Assembly (NCBI GenBank): GCA_030653935.1
Contig: JAURYL010000116.1
Coordinates: 19,730-83,729, forward strand
Length of the DNA: 64,000 bases
Origin: Pseudomonadota bacterium
GTDB lineage: Bacteria; Pseudomonadota; Gammaproteobacteria; Burkholderiales; Thiobacillaceae
Reading direction: 5' to 3'
Shown piece after piece: positions 26,049 to 35,043 of the stretch. The translations under genes and the position numbers were made by a program. Each line of letters begins with the position of its first letter. Position 1 is the stretch's first letter. The notes under the pieces were generated by a model that ran no database searches, had not been told where the DNA came from, and was given only the letters and a program-made list of their open reading frames with translations.

Positions 26049-28343
26049 ATGAAGCGCGCTACCCTCCACGCCCTGTCGCTGCTGCTGGCGTCCGCGCTGG
26101 GAATGTCGGCCGGCACCAGCTGGTCGGCCGATTCCCTGCAGGACGTCATGAAGAAACGCGGGCTATCCCAGCAAGACCTGCTCGCCGCGGCGAAAACCTA
26201 TGTGCCCACCGGCAAACGCGACGAATTCCTCGCCTTCAGTTCCGGTGGCCAGAGCGGTCAGGTGATGGTCTACGGCATTCCGTCGATGCGGATTCTCAAG
26301 TTCATCGGCGTGTTCACGCCCGAACCGTGGCAGGGCTACGGCTATGACGAGGAATCCAAGAAGGTGTTGAAAGGCGGCTGGATCAACGGCAGGGAAGTTA
26401 CCTGGGGCGATTCACACCATCCGGCCATCTCCGAGACCAATGGCAACTATGACGGCCAGTTCCTTTTCATCAACGACAAGGCCAACCCGCGTATCGCGGT
26501 CATCGACCTGCGCGACTTCGAGACCAAGCAGATCGTCGCCAACCCGATTTTCAAATCCGAGCATGGCGGCGCCTTCGTCACCAGCAACACGGAATATGTG
26601 ATCGAGGCTTCGCAATATGCCGCGCCGCTGGAAAACAAGTTCGTGCCGCTGGAAGAGTTCAACGAGAAATACCGCGGCGGTATGACGTTCTGGAAGTTCG
26701 ACCGCCAGAAAGGCCGCATCGACGCGGGCAAGTCGTTCTCCTTCGAACTGCCGCCCTATAGCCAGGACTTGTCCGACGCCGGCAAGGGCCCGTCGGAAGG
26801 CTGGGCCTTCACCAACTCGTTCTGTTCCGAGCGTTATGTCGGCGGCATCGAGCGCGGTCGGCCACCGTTCGAGGCGGGCTGTTCCGCCAAGGACACCGAC
26901 TACATGCACGTCCTCAACTGGAAGCTCGGCGAGAAGTTGGTCGCCCAGGGCAAGGCCAAGACCATCAATGGCCACAAGGTCATCCCGATGGACGTGGCGG
27001 TCAAGGCCGGCGCGCTGTTCCTGATCCCTGAGCCGAAGAGCCCGCACGGCGTCGATATCACCCCGGACGGCAAGTTCATCATCGTCGCCGGCAAGCTCGA
27101 TACCCACGTCTCCGTGTTCAGCTTCGAAAAAATCATGGCGGCCATCAAGGCCGGCAGGTTCGAGGGCAAGGATCCCTACGGCATCCCCATCATCGGCATG
27201 AAGGACGCCCTGGACAAGCAGGTGCAACTCGGTCTCGGCCCGCTGCATACCCAGTTCGACTCCACCCCCTGCGAGGCCTACACGTCCCTGTACGTGGACT
27301 CCCAGGTGGCGAAGTGGGACTACTGCAAGGGCAAGGTGCTCGACAAGATCCCCGTGCATTACAACATCGGCCACCTGATGACCATGGAAGGCGACACCAT
27401 GTCGCCCAAGGGCAAGTATCTGGTCGCGCTCAACAAGCTGGCGATCGACCGCTTCAACCCGGTCGGCCCGCTGCATCCGCAGAGCCACCAGTTGATCGAC
27501 ATCGCCAGCGACAAGATGCAGTTGCTCTATGACATGCCGGTGCCCCTGGGTGAGCCGCACTACGCCGTGGCCATCGCCGCCGACAAGCTGAAACCCGGTA
27601 TCCGTTACAAACTGGGCACCGACAGCCGTACCGACACCAAGCACCCCGGCGCGGTCAGGGGCGGTGAGGAGAAGACGATCAAGAAGGGCAACAAGGTCAC
27701 GGTCTACGCCACCATGATCCGCTCGCACATCACGCCCGAGATCATCGACAACGTGGATGTGGGTGACGAGGTGACCATCCACCTCACCAACCTCGAACGC
27801 GCTCAGGACGAGACCCACGGCTTCACGATCAGCGGCTTCAACGTGCATGCCTCGGTGGAACCCGGCAAGACCGCCACGGTCAAGTTCAAGGCTGACCGTG
27901 AAGGCGTCTTCCCGTACTACTGCACCGAGTTCTGCTCGGCGCTGCACCTGGAGATGCAGGGCTATCTGCTGGTCAAGCCCAAGGGCTGGAAACCCGGCAA
28001 GGTGAGCAAGGCGGAAACCAAGACTTACACCAAGGCCGACTACGACAAGCAGTACAAGACCAACCTGGACACCCAGGCGGTCATCGACCAGGTCGTGGGT
28101 TACATCACCAGCGTCAACTACAAGGACTTCCCGGAAGTCGTGGCGATGGTGGAAGACGCCTTCGACCAACTGGGCAAGACCAAGGACGTCAAGGTGAAGA
28201 TGGAAGCCGCCGTCAAGGCGCAGGATTGGCAGAACGCCACCCTGTGGGCCGGACAATGGTGGCAGTACCAGGTCAAGACCGCCGACCTGGGCCTGCGCGC
28301 CAAGACCTATCTTGAGCAGAACGGCGCCAGGAAAGTGAAGTAA
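26049..28343 (+). CDS. nosZ: Nitrous-oxide reductase, clade II (Sec-dependent)
   Basis: 764 residues. The signal peptide (about 1-27, cut near WSA-D) has no twin-arginine, the hallmark of clade II NosZ exported by Sec. A seven-bladed propeller carries the CuZ histidines (start at SHHPAISETNGNYDGQ), followed by a cupredoxin domain with the CuA ligands Cys625, Cys629, His633 and Met636 (CTEFCSALHLEM). It reduces N2O to N2 in the periplasm. About 115 residues after the cupredoxin form a helical extension; in some relatives this position holds a haem c domain, but no CxxCH is present here. An FNR/DNR-type site lies upstream, a terminator follows, and the accessory genes are downstream. Confidence 0.97.
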   Translation: MKRATLHALSLLLASALGMSAGTSWSADSLQDVMKKRGLSQQDLLAAAKTYVPTGKRDEFLAFSSGGQSGQVMVYGIPSMRILKFIGVFTPEPWQGYGYDEESKKVLKGGWINGREVTWGDSHHPAISETNGNYDGQFLFINDKANPRIAVIDLRDFETKQIVANPIFKSEHGGAFVTSNTEYVIEASQYAAPLENKFVPLEEFNEKYRGGMTFWKFDRQKGRIDAGKSFSFELPPYSQDLSDAGKGPSEGWAFTNSFCSERYVGGIERGRPPFEAGCSAKDTDYMHVLNWKLGEKLVAQGKAKTINGHKVIPMDVAVKAGALFLIPEPKSPHGVDITPDGKFIIVAGKLDTHVSVFSFEKIMAAIKAGRFEGKDPYGIPIIGMKDALDKQVQLGLGPLHTQFDSTPCEAYTSLYVDSQVAKWDYCKGKVLDKIPVHYNIGHLMTMEGDTMSPKGKYLVALNKLAIDRFNPVGPLHPQSHQLIDIASDKMQLLYDMPVPLGEPHYAVAIAADKLKPGIRYKLGTDSRTDTKHPGAVRGGEEKTIKKGNKVTVYATMIRSHITPEIIDNVDVGDEVTIHLTNLERAQDETHGFTISGFNVHASVEPGKTATVKFKADREGVFPYYCTEFCSALHLEMQGYLLVKPKGWKPGKVSKAETKTYTKADYDKQYKTNLDTQAVIDQVVGYITSVNYKDFPEVVAMVEDAFDQLGKTKDVKVKMEAAVKAQDWQNATLWAGQWWQYQVKTADLGLRAKTYLEQNGARKVK

Positions 28344-28361
28344 GCGTCTGACAGGCAACAC

Positions 28362-28387
28362 GGGGGGAGCCGCGGCTCCCCCTTTTT
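28362..28387 (+). terminator. Terminator/attenuator between nosZ and the cytochrome gene
   Basis: A perfect 9-bp GC-rich stem (GGGGGAGCC, loop GC, GGCTCCCCC) followed by T5, 19 bases after the nosZ stop. It should make most nosZ transcripts monocistronic, with read-through to the accessory genes. Confidence 0.85.
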
Positions 28388-28530
28388 ATTCACGAAAAAG
28401 ATTGATGATGGTCAACGAATTGACGTTCATCAATGCCGCATTCCCGGCTTTGGCATTCCATGGCGGCCAGGCGCCCGACGCCCGAAACCGCCCCCGCACA
28501 AACCCGGATACACGAACAAGGATCCCTCCC

Positions 28531-29169
28531 ATGAAAACCGCAAAATTGCTCACCCTCTGCCTCGCCCTGGCCACCACGGCCGCCTGGGCTGGCCCGCATG
28601 GCGCGGGCGGCGGCGCCGATCCGCTCAAACTCAAGGGCGACGCCAAGAATGGCGAGGAAGTCTACGAGGTCTGTTCCGCCTGCCACCTGGCCAACGGCAT
28701 CGGCCGCCCGGATGGCATGCTGCCGGTCGTCGCCGCCCAGCACAAGGCGGTACTGGTCAAACAGATGGTGGATATTCTCGTCGGCCATCGCGACAACCCC
28801 ACCATGCTGCCGTTCGCCCAGTCGATGACGCCGCAGGAGATGGCCGACAGCGCCGCCTACATGCACACCCTCAAGCTCTCGCCGAAAAACGGCAAGGGCA
28901 GCGGCAAGAACGTGAAACAAGGCAACGCGCTGTACGAAAAGGACTGCAAGTCCTGCCACGGCGCCAAGGCTGAAGGCAACGAAGCCAAGCTCATCCCGAT
29001 GCTGACCGGCCAGCACTTCAAGTACATGCAGCGCCAGCTCGTGGAAATGCGCGCCGGCAAACGCAAGAATGCCGACAAGGACATGCTCAAGGTCATCAAA
29101 TCCTATAGCGACGCCGACATCGAAGCGGTCAGCGACGCCATGTCACGCCTGCCGATCGGCAAGAAGTAA
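28531..29169 (+). CDS. Dihaem c-type cytochrome of the nos cluster
   Basis: 212 residues from MKTAKLLTLCLA; an in-frame start at 28402 adds no signal peptide. A Sec signal (cut near AWA-G) leads to two class I cytochrome c domains of the c4/c553 type, with haem sites CSACH and CKSCH and distal methionines in the TMLP and LIPML regions. It is periplasmic and probably carries electrons to NosZ, as the cytochromes of clade II nos clusters are thought to do. It is preceded by a terminator-like hairpin and followed by a weak GC-rich hairpin (29175-29200). Confidence 0.92.
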   Translation: MKTAKLLTLCLALATTAAWAGPHGAGGGADPLKLKGDAKNGEEVYEVCSACHLANGIGRPDGMLPVVAAQHKAVLVKQMVDILVGHRDNPTMLPFAQSMTPQEMADSAAYMHTLKLSPKNGKGSGKNVKQGNALYEKDCKSCHGAKAEGNEAKLIPMLTGQHFKYMQRQLVEMRAGKRKNADKDMLKVIKSYSDADIEAVSDAMSRLPIGKK

Positions 29170-29236
29170 TCTCCAGCGCGGGCGCTCCGGTGCCCGCGCT
29201 CCTTCACCCCCATTTATTTCTCACGTTCAGGATTCC

Positions 29237-30187
29237 ATGATGGCTCGCTCATCCACCCAGACCACCCGACTGCTCACGCTCGGCGCCCTGCTGGTGCTGA
29301 TGGCGACCTTTTTCGCGCCGATCTGGTGGGTCTCGCTGACCGCCCCGAATTACCCGCCCGACGCCTTCCCGGACGGCATCCGCATCCATTTCCACTTCGA
29401 TGGCGTGTTCAACGGTTGCAAGGGCACCGTCATCAAAAACAGTGACATCTATCAGGGCGACCTGGGCGATGAGCGCGAGGAGGAACTGCGCGGCAGATCC
29501 TCCCAGAAACAGTCGCTGGACTGCGTCCACGAGATGAACACCATCAACCACTACGTCGGCATGTACCCCATCGACGCCGGCGCGCCGGTGGAACGTGGTC
29601 TGTCGCGTTATTTCTTCGGCTTTTTCGCGGCCATGCTGGCGGCCTTTGCCTTCCCCGCGCGCAAGACCCAGGCCACCGTCCTGGCACTCGGCTTCCTCGC
29701 CGTGGCCGCGTGGATGGGCGGCGAGATGCTCGGCGCCGGGCGCCTGGACGCTCTGCTGGAACACTACCGCGTCGCCGCCGGCTCCTATTTCAACGAACCG
29801 GCCACCATCGCGCGCTGGACCGCCAACCTGGAACTGGCCCTGAAAATCAGCATGGCCGGCCTGGTGGCCGCGATGCTGGTCGTGCTCGCCGGGGTCTGGT
29901 ACTCGCGTCCGTTCTCCCTCTTGTTGGCCCTGATACCGGCGCTGCTGCCGATCTTCTTCCTCATCGACTACGCCGGCTGGCTCTGGTTCTTCGGCCACAA
30001 CCTGCACCCCTGGGGCGCGTTCACGGTCAAGGCCTTCATGCCCACGGTGTTCGGCGAGGGCAAGGTGGCGCAGTTCTCCACCTATTCCTACCCCTACATC
30101 GGCTACGGGATGCTGCTGCTGGTGACCGGCCTGTTGTTGCCGGCGATCCTGCTGCGGCGCAAGGCGATGCGCGAAGGCCAGGCGTGA
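29237..30187 (+). CDS. nosB: NosB-like membrane protein of clade II nos clusters
   Basis: 316 residues from MMARSSTQTTRLLTLG; the frame is open further upstream but into the cytochrome gene. Six hydrophobic segments (about 12-34, 119-134, 140-160, 194-214, 219-246, 281-301) and a 75-residue periplasmic loop with two cysteines after the first helix are seen. A membrane protein of this kind immediately after nosZ is characteristic of clade II clusters and is called NosB; its function is unknown. The stop overlaps the GTG start of nosD (GTGA). Confidence 0.72.
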   Translation: MMARSSTQTTRLLTLGALLVLMATFFAPIWWVSLTAPNYPPDAFPDGIRIHFHFDGVFNGCKGTVIKNSDIYQGDLGDEREEELRGRSSQKQSLDCVHEMNTINHYVGMYPIDAGAPVERGLSRYFFGFFAAMLAAFAFPARKTQATVLALGFLAVAAWMGGEMLGAGRLDALLEHYRVAAGSYFNEPATIARWTANLELALKISMAGLVAAMLVVLAGVWYSRPFSLLLALIPALLPIFFLIDYAGWLWFFGHNLHPWGAFTVKAFMPTVFGEGKVAQFSTYSYPYIGYGMLLLVTGLLLPAILLRRKAMREGQA

Positions 30188-31629
30188 TCCTGCCGGATCG
30201 ATGGCTCAGGCGTAGGTTGGGCAAAGTGCAGCGTGCCCGACATCGTGGCAGTTTGTTGGGCACGCTGCGCTTTGCCCAACCTACGGCGCTGCTCGCCGTC
30301 CTGGCCTTGACCGCCACTGCCTCGGTCGGCTTCGCGCCGGAACAGGAACCGGTGCGCGGCGAAACCGAGCACGCCGCCGTGCGCACCGAAGTGAACGCGC
30401 CCAAACCGGTCTTCCCGCTCTATCTGCGCGACAAACGCATTCACGGGCTGCAACCGTTCCAGGAGTTGGTGGATGCCGCCCCTGCCGGTTCCGTGCTGCG
30501 CCCACCGCCGGGCAACTACGCCGGGCCGGTGAATTTGACCAAGCCGCTCACCATCGAGGGCAATGGCAAGGTCCGCATCGACGCCGGCGACAAGGGCAGT
30601 GTGTTCATCATCGCCACCGACGGCGCCGTCCTGCGTGGCGTCCACCTCACCGGCTCGGGCGATGTGCACGACACCGAGGACGCCTGCCTGGAGATACGCG
30701 GCCACCGCAACGTCGCCGAAAACCTGATCATCGACAACTGCCTGTTCGGCATCGACCTGCGCCAGTCCAACGAAAACATCGTGCGCAACAACCACATCTC
30801 CTCCAAACCCGCCGACCTCGGCGTGCGCGGCGACGGCCTACGCCTGTGGTACAGCATGAACAACCGGATCGAGGGCAACAGCCTGATCGATACCCGTGAC
30901 TTCGTGGTCTGGTATTCCAACGGCAACCTCATCCGCAACAACCTCGGCCGGCGCAGCCGCTATTCCATGCACTTCATGTTCTCCGAGAGCAACGTGGTGG
31001 AGGGCAACCGCTATTACGACAATGCCGTGGGCATCTATGTCATGTACACGGAAGGCATCACCATCCGCAACAACCTGATCTCGCACGCCACCGGCGCCAC
31101 CGGCATGGGTATCGGCTTCAAGGAGGCGAGCAACACGGTGGTGGAGAACAACGACATCATCTACTGCGCCACCGGCATTGCCTCCGACCTGTCGCCCTAC
31201 CAGCCCGACAGCAAGATATGGATCCGCAACAACCGCATCGCCTACAACGGCATCGGCATGCTGTTCAACAACGAGCGCGTCGGCAACATCGTCAGCGACA
31301 ACGTATTCGAGGGAAATCTCACCCATGTCGCGGTGAACGGCGCCGGCAACGTGCGCGGCAATACCTGGCGGGGCAATTACTGGGACGACTACCAGGGCTT
31401 CGACCGCAATAACGACGGCCGCGGCGACAGCGCCTACGAGACCTACGCCTATGCCGACCGCATCTGGATGGAACGGCCGCATGCCCTGTTCTTCAAGAAT
31501 GCGCCGCTGATGGAGGCCCTGGATTTCCTGGAACGCCTCGCCCCCTTCTCCACCCCCAACCTGATCCTGCGCGACGACACGCCGCGCTTCACCAAGCCCG
31601 CGCGTTATGGCAGCCAAACTCCCACATAA
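30184..31629 (+). CDS. nosD: NosD copper-maturation protein with repeat-encoded signal n-region
   Basis: 481 residues from the GTG at 30184, overlapping the nosB stop. Residues about 10-34 are the translation of a complete family A palindrome (RRLGKVQRARHRGSLLGTLR), which supplies the positively charged start of the signal peptide. The hydrophobic core TALLAVLALTATASVGFA follows directly. The mature part is a right-handed beta-helix of CASH/PbH1 repeats with frequent N-x-I-R-N-N ladders. NosD is periplasmic and, with NosF and NosY, needed for CuZ assembly. A later start inside the repeat cannot be excluded. The end overlaps nosG by 23 bases. Confidence 0.92.
   Translation: MILPDRWLRRRLGKVQRARHRGSLLGTLRFAQPTALLAVLALTATASVGFAPEQEPVRGETEHAAVRTEVNAPKPVFPLYLRDKRIHGLQPFQELVDAAPAGSVLRPPPGNYAGPVNLTKPLTIEGNGKVRIDAGDKGSVFIIATDGAVLRGVHLTGSGDVHDTEDACLEIRGHRNVAENLIIDNCLFGIDLRQSNENIVRNNHISSKPADLGVRGDGLRLWYSMNNRIEGNSLIDTRDFVVWYSNGNLIRNNLGRRSRYSMHFMFSESNVVEGNRYYDNAVGIYVMYTEGITIRNNLISHATGATGMGIGFKEASNTVVENNDIIYCATGIASDLSPYQPDSKIWIRNNRIAYNGIGMLFNNERVGNIVSDNVFEGNLTHVAVNGAGNVRGNTWRGNYWDDYQGFDRNNDGRGDSAYETYAYADRIWMERPHALFFKNAPLMEALDFLERLAPFSTPNLILRDDTPRFTKPARYGSQTPT
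30211..30285. repeat. Family A palindrome inside the nosD signal-peptide region
   Basis: 75 bp, exactly 25 codons, running GTAGGTTGGGCAAAGTGCAG to its complement. In frame with nosD, with no stop codon on the coding strand. Confidence 0.9.
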
Positions 31630-32524
31630 GGCGGAACAAGCGCGCCGCCGCTTCCTGCGCGCCCTCATCGGCGGTGGCGCCCTGCTTGCCGCCGGTGGCG
31701 CCGGCTGGCTGCCGCTGGCTTATGGCGGCGAAGTGCGGCTGCGTCCCCCCGGCGCCCTGGAAGAGGATGACTACCTCGCCTCCTGCATCAAATGCGGCCA
31801 GTGCGTCCAGGTCTGCCCGGTCAACGCCCTGATACTCGCCGACCTGGGCGACGGCCACGGCATCGGCGCACCCTACATCGACGCCCGCGCCCAGGCCTGC
31901 GATTTCTCCTGCGACGCGGTGCAGTGCATCCTCGCCTGCCCCACCGGCGCCCTGACCTACACCAAACCCGAACATCTGGACACGCGCGGCGCCATGCTCA
32001 TGGCCGCCGCGCCCATCCTGCTGGCGAAGGAAAAAGACCCGGAGCCCACCCTCAACCTGAAGGAACGCATCGGCGTCGCGCGCCTGGCGCGGCCCGAACT
32101 GTGCCTGGCGCGCCAGGGAAAGGGCTGGAAGGGCGCGGCGCGGGCGGCGGAATATGAAGGCATGCTGCGCTTCATGGAGGTGGACCGCTGGCAACCGATT
32201 CCGCTCAACGACCACCCCTTCGACGTGGCGGTCTGCGACCTGTGTGTGCGCACCTGCCCGATCAAGGGGGCGATCACTTTGGAGGCGTTGGCGCCTGATC
32301 GAGCACCCTCACTGATGGAACTACCAGCCAACCGACTAGGCCGCCAAAAAACGTCGGCCAAGTCTCTGGCTGCCCCGGCCCCTCTCCCGCCTGCGGGAGA
32401 GGGGAGCAACAGAATGACCCCGGTGGTGCATGAACCCTGCGTCGGCTGCGGCGTGTGCGAAATGGCCTGCCCAACCGAACCGGCCGCCATCGTCATCGAT
32501 CCGCGTCGCGGCTGGGAGGGGTGA
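31607..32524 (+). CDS. nosG: NosG-like ferredoxin-type electron-transfer protein
   Basis: 305 residues. It has an RRRFLRALIGGG twin-arginine-like start, so the protein is probably exported folded, with three or more 4Fe-4S motifs: CIKCGQCVQVCP, a Cys-rich pair around CDFSCDAVQCILACP, CDLCVRTCP, and CVGCGVCEMACP. It is related to NapG. With NosH it is thought to pass electrons from quinol towards NosZ. Residues about 229-270 form a Pro/Ala/Arg linker not expected in the family; its DNA contains a CCTCTCCCGCC/GGCGGGAGAGG-like palindrome (near 32381-32404), another repeat read in frame. It overlaps nosD by 23 bases and nosH by one. Confidence 0.88.
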   Translation: MAAKLPHKAEQARRRFLRALIGGGALLAAGGAGWLPLAYGGEVRLRPPGALEEDDYLASCIKCGQCVQVCPVNALILADLGDGHGIGAPYIDARAQACDFSCDAVQCILACPTGALTYTKPEHLDTRGAMLMAAAPILLAKEKDPEPTLNLKERIGVARLARPELCLARQGKGWKGAARAAEYEGMLRFMEVDRWQPIPLNDHPFDVAVCDLCVRTCPIKGAITLEALAPDRAPSLMELPANRLGRQKTSAKSLAAPAPLPPAGEGSNRMTPVVHEPCVGCGVCEMACPTEPAAIVIDPRRGWEG

Positions 32525-33492
32525 TGTCGCTACGTGAATCGGCACGGCTCCTGCTCGGCGGAGAAGTACGGAAACCCGCCCCCGAGGACTACACCCCCGG
32601 CGCCCGTCAGGTGCATGAACTCAAACGCATGGATGTCGAGCATCAACGCCAGCTCAAGGAACACGCCAAACTCGGCCACCCGCACCGCAACCGCTGGCGC
32701 AACCGGCGCTGGGCGGTGCTGATCGCGGTGAACCTGCTGTTCGTGTTTTCCTTCTGGCTGGACATCCAGATCCTCGAAGGCGCGCTCACCGCCTCGCGCT
32801 TCCTCGGCTTCCACCTCATCGACCTCAATTCCGCCCTGCAAGTGATGCTGGCGCACAAGCACATCCTGGTGAATCTGGTGATCGGCACCGCCACCGTGTT
32901 CGTGCTCTGGGTGCTACTGGGCGGGCGCGCGTTCTGTTCCTGGGTGTGTCCCTACCACCTGCTCGCGGAATGGGCGGAAAGCCTGCATCTGTATCTGGTG
33001 AAAAAGAAGAAGGTCAGCGACCATGCCTTCCATCGCGGCCTGCGTACCGTGCTCTGGCTGCTGTTCGCGGCCCTCGCCTTCGCCACCGGCTACACCGTGT
33101 TCGAGACCCTGTCGCTCACCGGCATCCTCTCGCGCGCCCTGATCTACGGCCCCGGTCTTGGCCTGCTCTGGGTGCTGTTCTGGCTGCTGCTCGAAGTGGT
33201 CTACTCGCGCCGCGCCTGGTGCCGCTATTTCTGCCCCATCGGCCTCACCTATGGCGCCGTCGGCTTGGCCACTCCGCTGCAAGTCGGCTACCGCCTGGGA
33301 AACTGCTTCCACGAAGGCGACTGCCGCAAGGTCTGCCTGGTGCCGCATGTGCTGGAATGCGTCATCAAGGGCCGCGCCACGGATGAAAAGATGGACATCG
33401 GCGCCGACTGCACCCGCTGCGGCCTGTGTGTGGACGTCTGCCCCAGCGGCGCCCTGAATTTCGAGGTCAAAGGCTTGAGCAAATGGCTGTAA
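32524..33492 (+). CDS. nosH: NosH-like polyferredoxin membrane quinol dehydrogenase
   Basis: 322 residues from the ATG at 32524, sharing bases with the nosG stop (GTGATG). Four membrane helices (about 61-80, 117-137, 176-196, 204-226) are interleaved with the NapH-type CxxxCP motifs (FCSWVCPYHLL, WCRYFCPIGL). Two ferredoxin-like motifs close the protein (CRKVCLVPHVLECV and CTRCGLCVDVCPSGAL). It should oxidise menaquinol or ubiquinol and, with NosG, supply electrons to N2O reduction. The cytosolic N terminus is rich in Arg, His and Lys. A family A repeat separates it from nosF. Confidence 0.9.
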   Translation: MSLRESARLLLGGEVRKPAPEDYTPGARQVHELKRMDVEHQRQLKEHAKLGHPHRNRWRNRRWAVLIAVNLLFVFSFWLDIQILEGALTASRFLGFHLIDLNSALQVMLAHKHILVNLVIGTATVFVLWVLLGGRAFCSWVCPYHLLAEWAESLHLYLVKKKKVSDHAFHRGLRTVLWLLFAALAFATGYTVFETLSLTGILSRALIYGPGLGLLWVLFWLLLEVVYSRRAWCRYFCPIGLTYGAVGLATPLQVGYRLGNCFHEGDCRKVCLVPHVLECVIKGRATDEKMDIGADCTRCGLCVDVCPSGALNFEVKGLSKWL

Positions 33493-33499
33493 ACAAACC

Positions 33500-33632
33500 C
33501 GTAGGTTGGGCAGCGGAGTCGTTGCCCGCTTTAGCGGCTTACGAATCCGGCGTGCCCCTGGCGGGTGCAAATCGCAGCGTGCCCAACACACACCGGCAAT
33601 GTTGGGCACGCCTTCGGCTTTGCCCAACCTAC
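33500..33632. repeat. Extended family A element between nosH and nosF
   Basis: 133 bp with family A ends (CGTAGGTTGGGCA and TGCCCAACCTACA) and a diverged inner part. It leaves the nosF frame open upstream but the conserved NosF sequence starts only after it. Confidence 0.85.
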
Positions 33633-33643
33633 AGGAACCATCC

Positions 33644-34498
33644 GTGATCGAACTTCGCCACGTCAGCAAACAATTCAAGAAGAACCTCGTTCTCGACGAC
33701 CTCAACCTCAGCGTCGCCTGCGGCGAGCGCATCGCTCTGATCGGCTCCAACGGCGCCGGCAAGACCACGCTGATTCGCTGCCTGCTGGGGGAATACGTGC
33801 ATGCCGGTGAGTTGTCCATCCTCGACCTGAACCCGCGCCAGGACCGCGCCGACCTGTTGCGCCGCATCGGTTTCGTGCCGCAATTGCCGCCGCCGCTACG
33901 CATGAGCGTGGGCGATCTGCTGCGCTTTGCCGGTGAACTCGCCGGCACCGACCCGGCCCGCTTCGACGCCGTCGCCGCGCAACTGGGCCTGGACGTGGCG
34001 AAGGTGCGGCATCTGCCCTTCGTCAAACTCTCCGGCGGCATGAAGCAGAAGATCCTCATCGCCGTCGCCCTCGGCCGCGACTGCGAACTTCTGATCCTCG
34101 ACGAACCCGCCGCCAACCTCGACCCGGAAGCGCGCCACGCCTTCTTCGACCTGCTCGCCGCGCGCCTGGGCCAGGCCACCATGCTGATCTCCAGCCATCG
34201 TCTCGACGAGGTAGCCCCCCTGGTCAACCGGGTGCTGGAACTGGATATGGGGCGCATCGTCCTGGACGACCGCGTCGCCGATGATGTCGCCCTCGCCGGA
34301 AAGGTGCGCTGCCGTCTGGTCTTGCGCCGCACCGAACCCGCCATCGCCAAGACCCTCGCCGAATGGGGCCTCGGCAACGCTGGCGACGAGATGATCTGGC
34401 AAGGCGCCATCGCCGGCCCAGACCGGCTGCGCTTCCTCGGCATGCTCGCCCGTTATGTCGGCGTGCTCACTCATATCGAAATGGAGGAACAGGCATGA
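33644..34498 (+). CDS. nosF: NosF ABC-transporter ATPase
   Basis: 284 residues from the GTG at 33644 (MIELRHVSKQFKKN), 12 bases after the repeat. It has Walker A GSNGAGKTTLIR, signature LSGGMKQK, Walker B LLILDEPAANLDPEA and switch SSHRLDE. It pairs with NosY in the membrane and NosD in the periplasm for CuZ centre assembly. About 60 residues after the ATPase core end in an acidic tail. The stop overlaps nosL (ATGA). Confidence 0.94.
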   Translation: MIELRHVSKQFKKNLVLDDLNLSVACGERIALIGSNGAGKTTLIRCLLGEYVHAGELSILDLNPRQDRADLLRRIGFVPQLPPPLRMSVGDLLRFAGELAGTDPARFDAVAAQLGLDVAKVRHLPFVKLSGGMKQKILIAVALGRDCELLILDEPAANLDPEARHAFFDLLAARLGQATMLISSHRLDEVAPLVNRVLELDMGRIVLDDRVADDVALAGKVRCRLVLRRTEPAIAKTLAEWGLGNAGDEMIWQGAIAGPDRLRFLGMLARYVGVLTHIEMEEQA

Positions 34499-35043
34499 CC
34501 GCTTCCCGTCGCGACGCCCCCTGTAGCGCCGGCATCCCCGCCGGCAAGCGGGTCGCGGACCCGCTTTCAACGGGCAATGCCGGCGAGACGCCGGCGCTAC
34601 AGCGTGGCCGCCTGCGCCTGCTCGCCGCGCTCGCCATCATCCCTATCCTCCCCGCCTGCACACGCGACCCCGGCCATGGACCGGGAAAAGTGCATTGGGA
34701 CCGCGACACCTGTGCCCGTTGCGGCATGGCGGTGAGCGACCGCCACTACGCCGCCCAGATACGCGGCGGGCCGAAGCGCGAAGTGTTCAAGTTCGACGAC
34801 ATCGGCTGCGCCCTGTTCTGGCTCCAGGAGCAAAAGATTCCCTGGGCCGAAGCGGCGGACACCGAAATCTGGGTCAACAACTTCCGCACCGGCGAATGGC
34901 TGGATGCCCGCCAGGCGCATTACCTGCCCGGCAAGACCACGCCCATGGCCTACGGCTTCGGCGCCCTGGGAGGGGACACGCCCGAGGCCGGCAGCGTCGA
35001 TTTCGACACCATGAAGGCGAACATCCTGGCCAGGGGCAAATAA
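34495..35043 (+). CDS. nosL: NosL copper-chaperone lipoprotein with repeat-encoded N terminus
   Basis: 182 residues from the ATG at 34495, overlapping nosF. Residues about 10-36 translate a family B palindrome; the real signal core begins only at RLRLLAALAIIPILPAC, where Cys62 or nearby in ILPAC is the lipobox cysteine. The mature part has the NosL copper site (RCGMAVSDRHYAAQ) and the KFDDIGCALFW and WLDARQAHYL motifs. It is an outer-envelope Cu(I) donor to NosZ. A start after the repeat, such as the GTG near 34604, would give a normal-length signal peptide and is a real alternative. It ends at the nosY ATG (TAATG). Confidence 0.9.
   Translation: MTASRRDAPCSAGIPAGKRVADPLSTGNAGETPALQRGRLRLLAALAIIPILPACTRDPGHGPGKVHWDRDTCARCGMAVSDRHYAAQIRGGPKREVFKFDDIGCALFWLQEQKIPWAEAADTEIWVNNFRTGEWLDARQAHYLPGKTTPMAYGFGALGGDTPEAGSVDFDTMKANILARGK
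34522..34601. repeat. Family B palindrome at the nosL start
   Basis: 80 bp with arms TGTAGCGCCGGCATCCCCGC and its complement around a CGGACCCGCTTTC centre; read in frame if nosL starts at 34495. Confidence 0.88.

Noticed and set aside
26049..26130. Twin-arginine signal on NosZ (clade I)
   Set aside because: Only a single Lys-Arg pair at residues 2-3 and no RRxFL; the signal is Sec-type, consistent with clade II neighbours.
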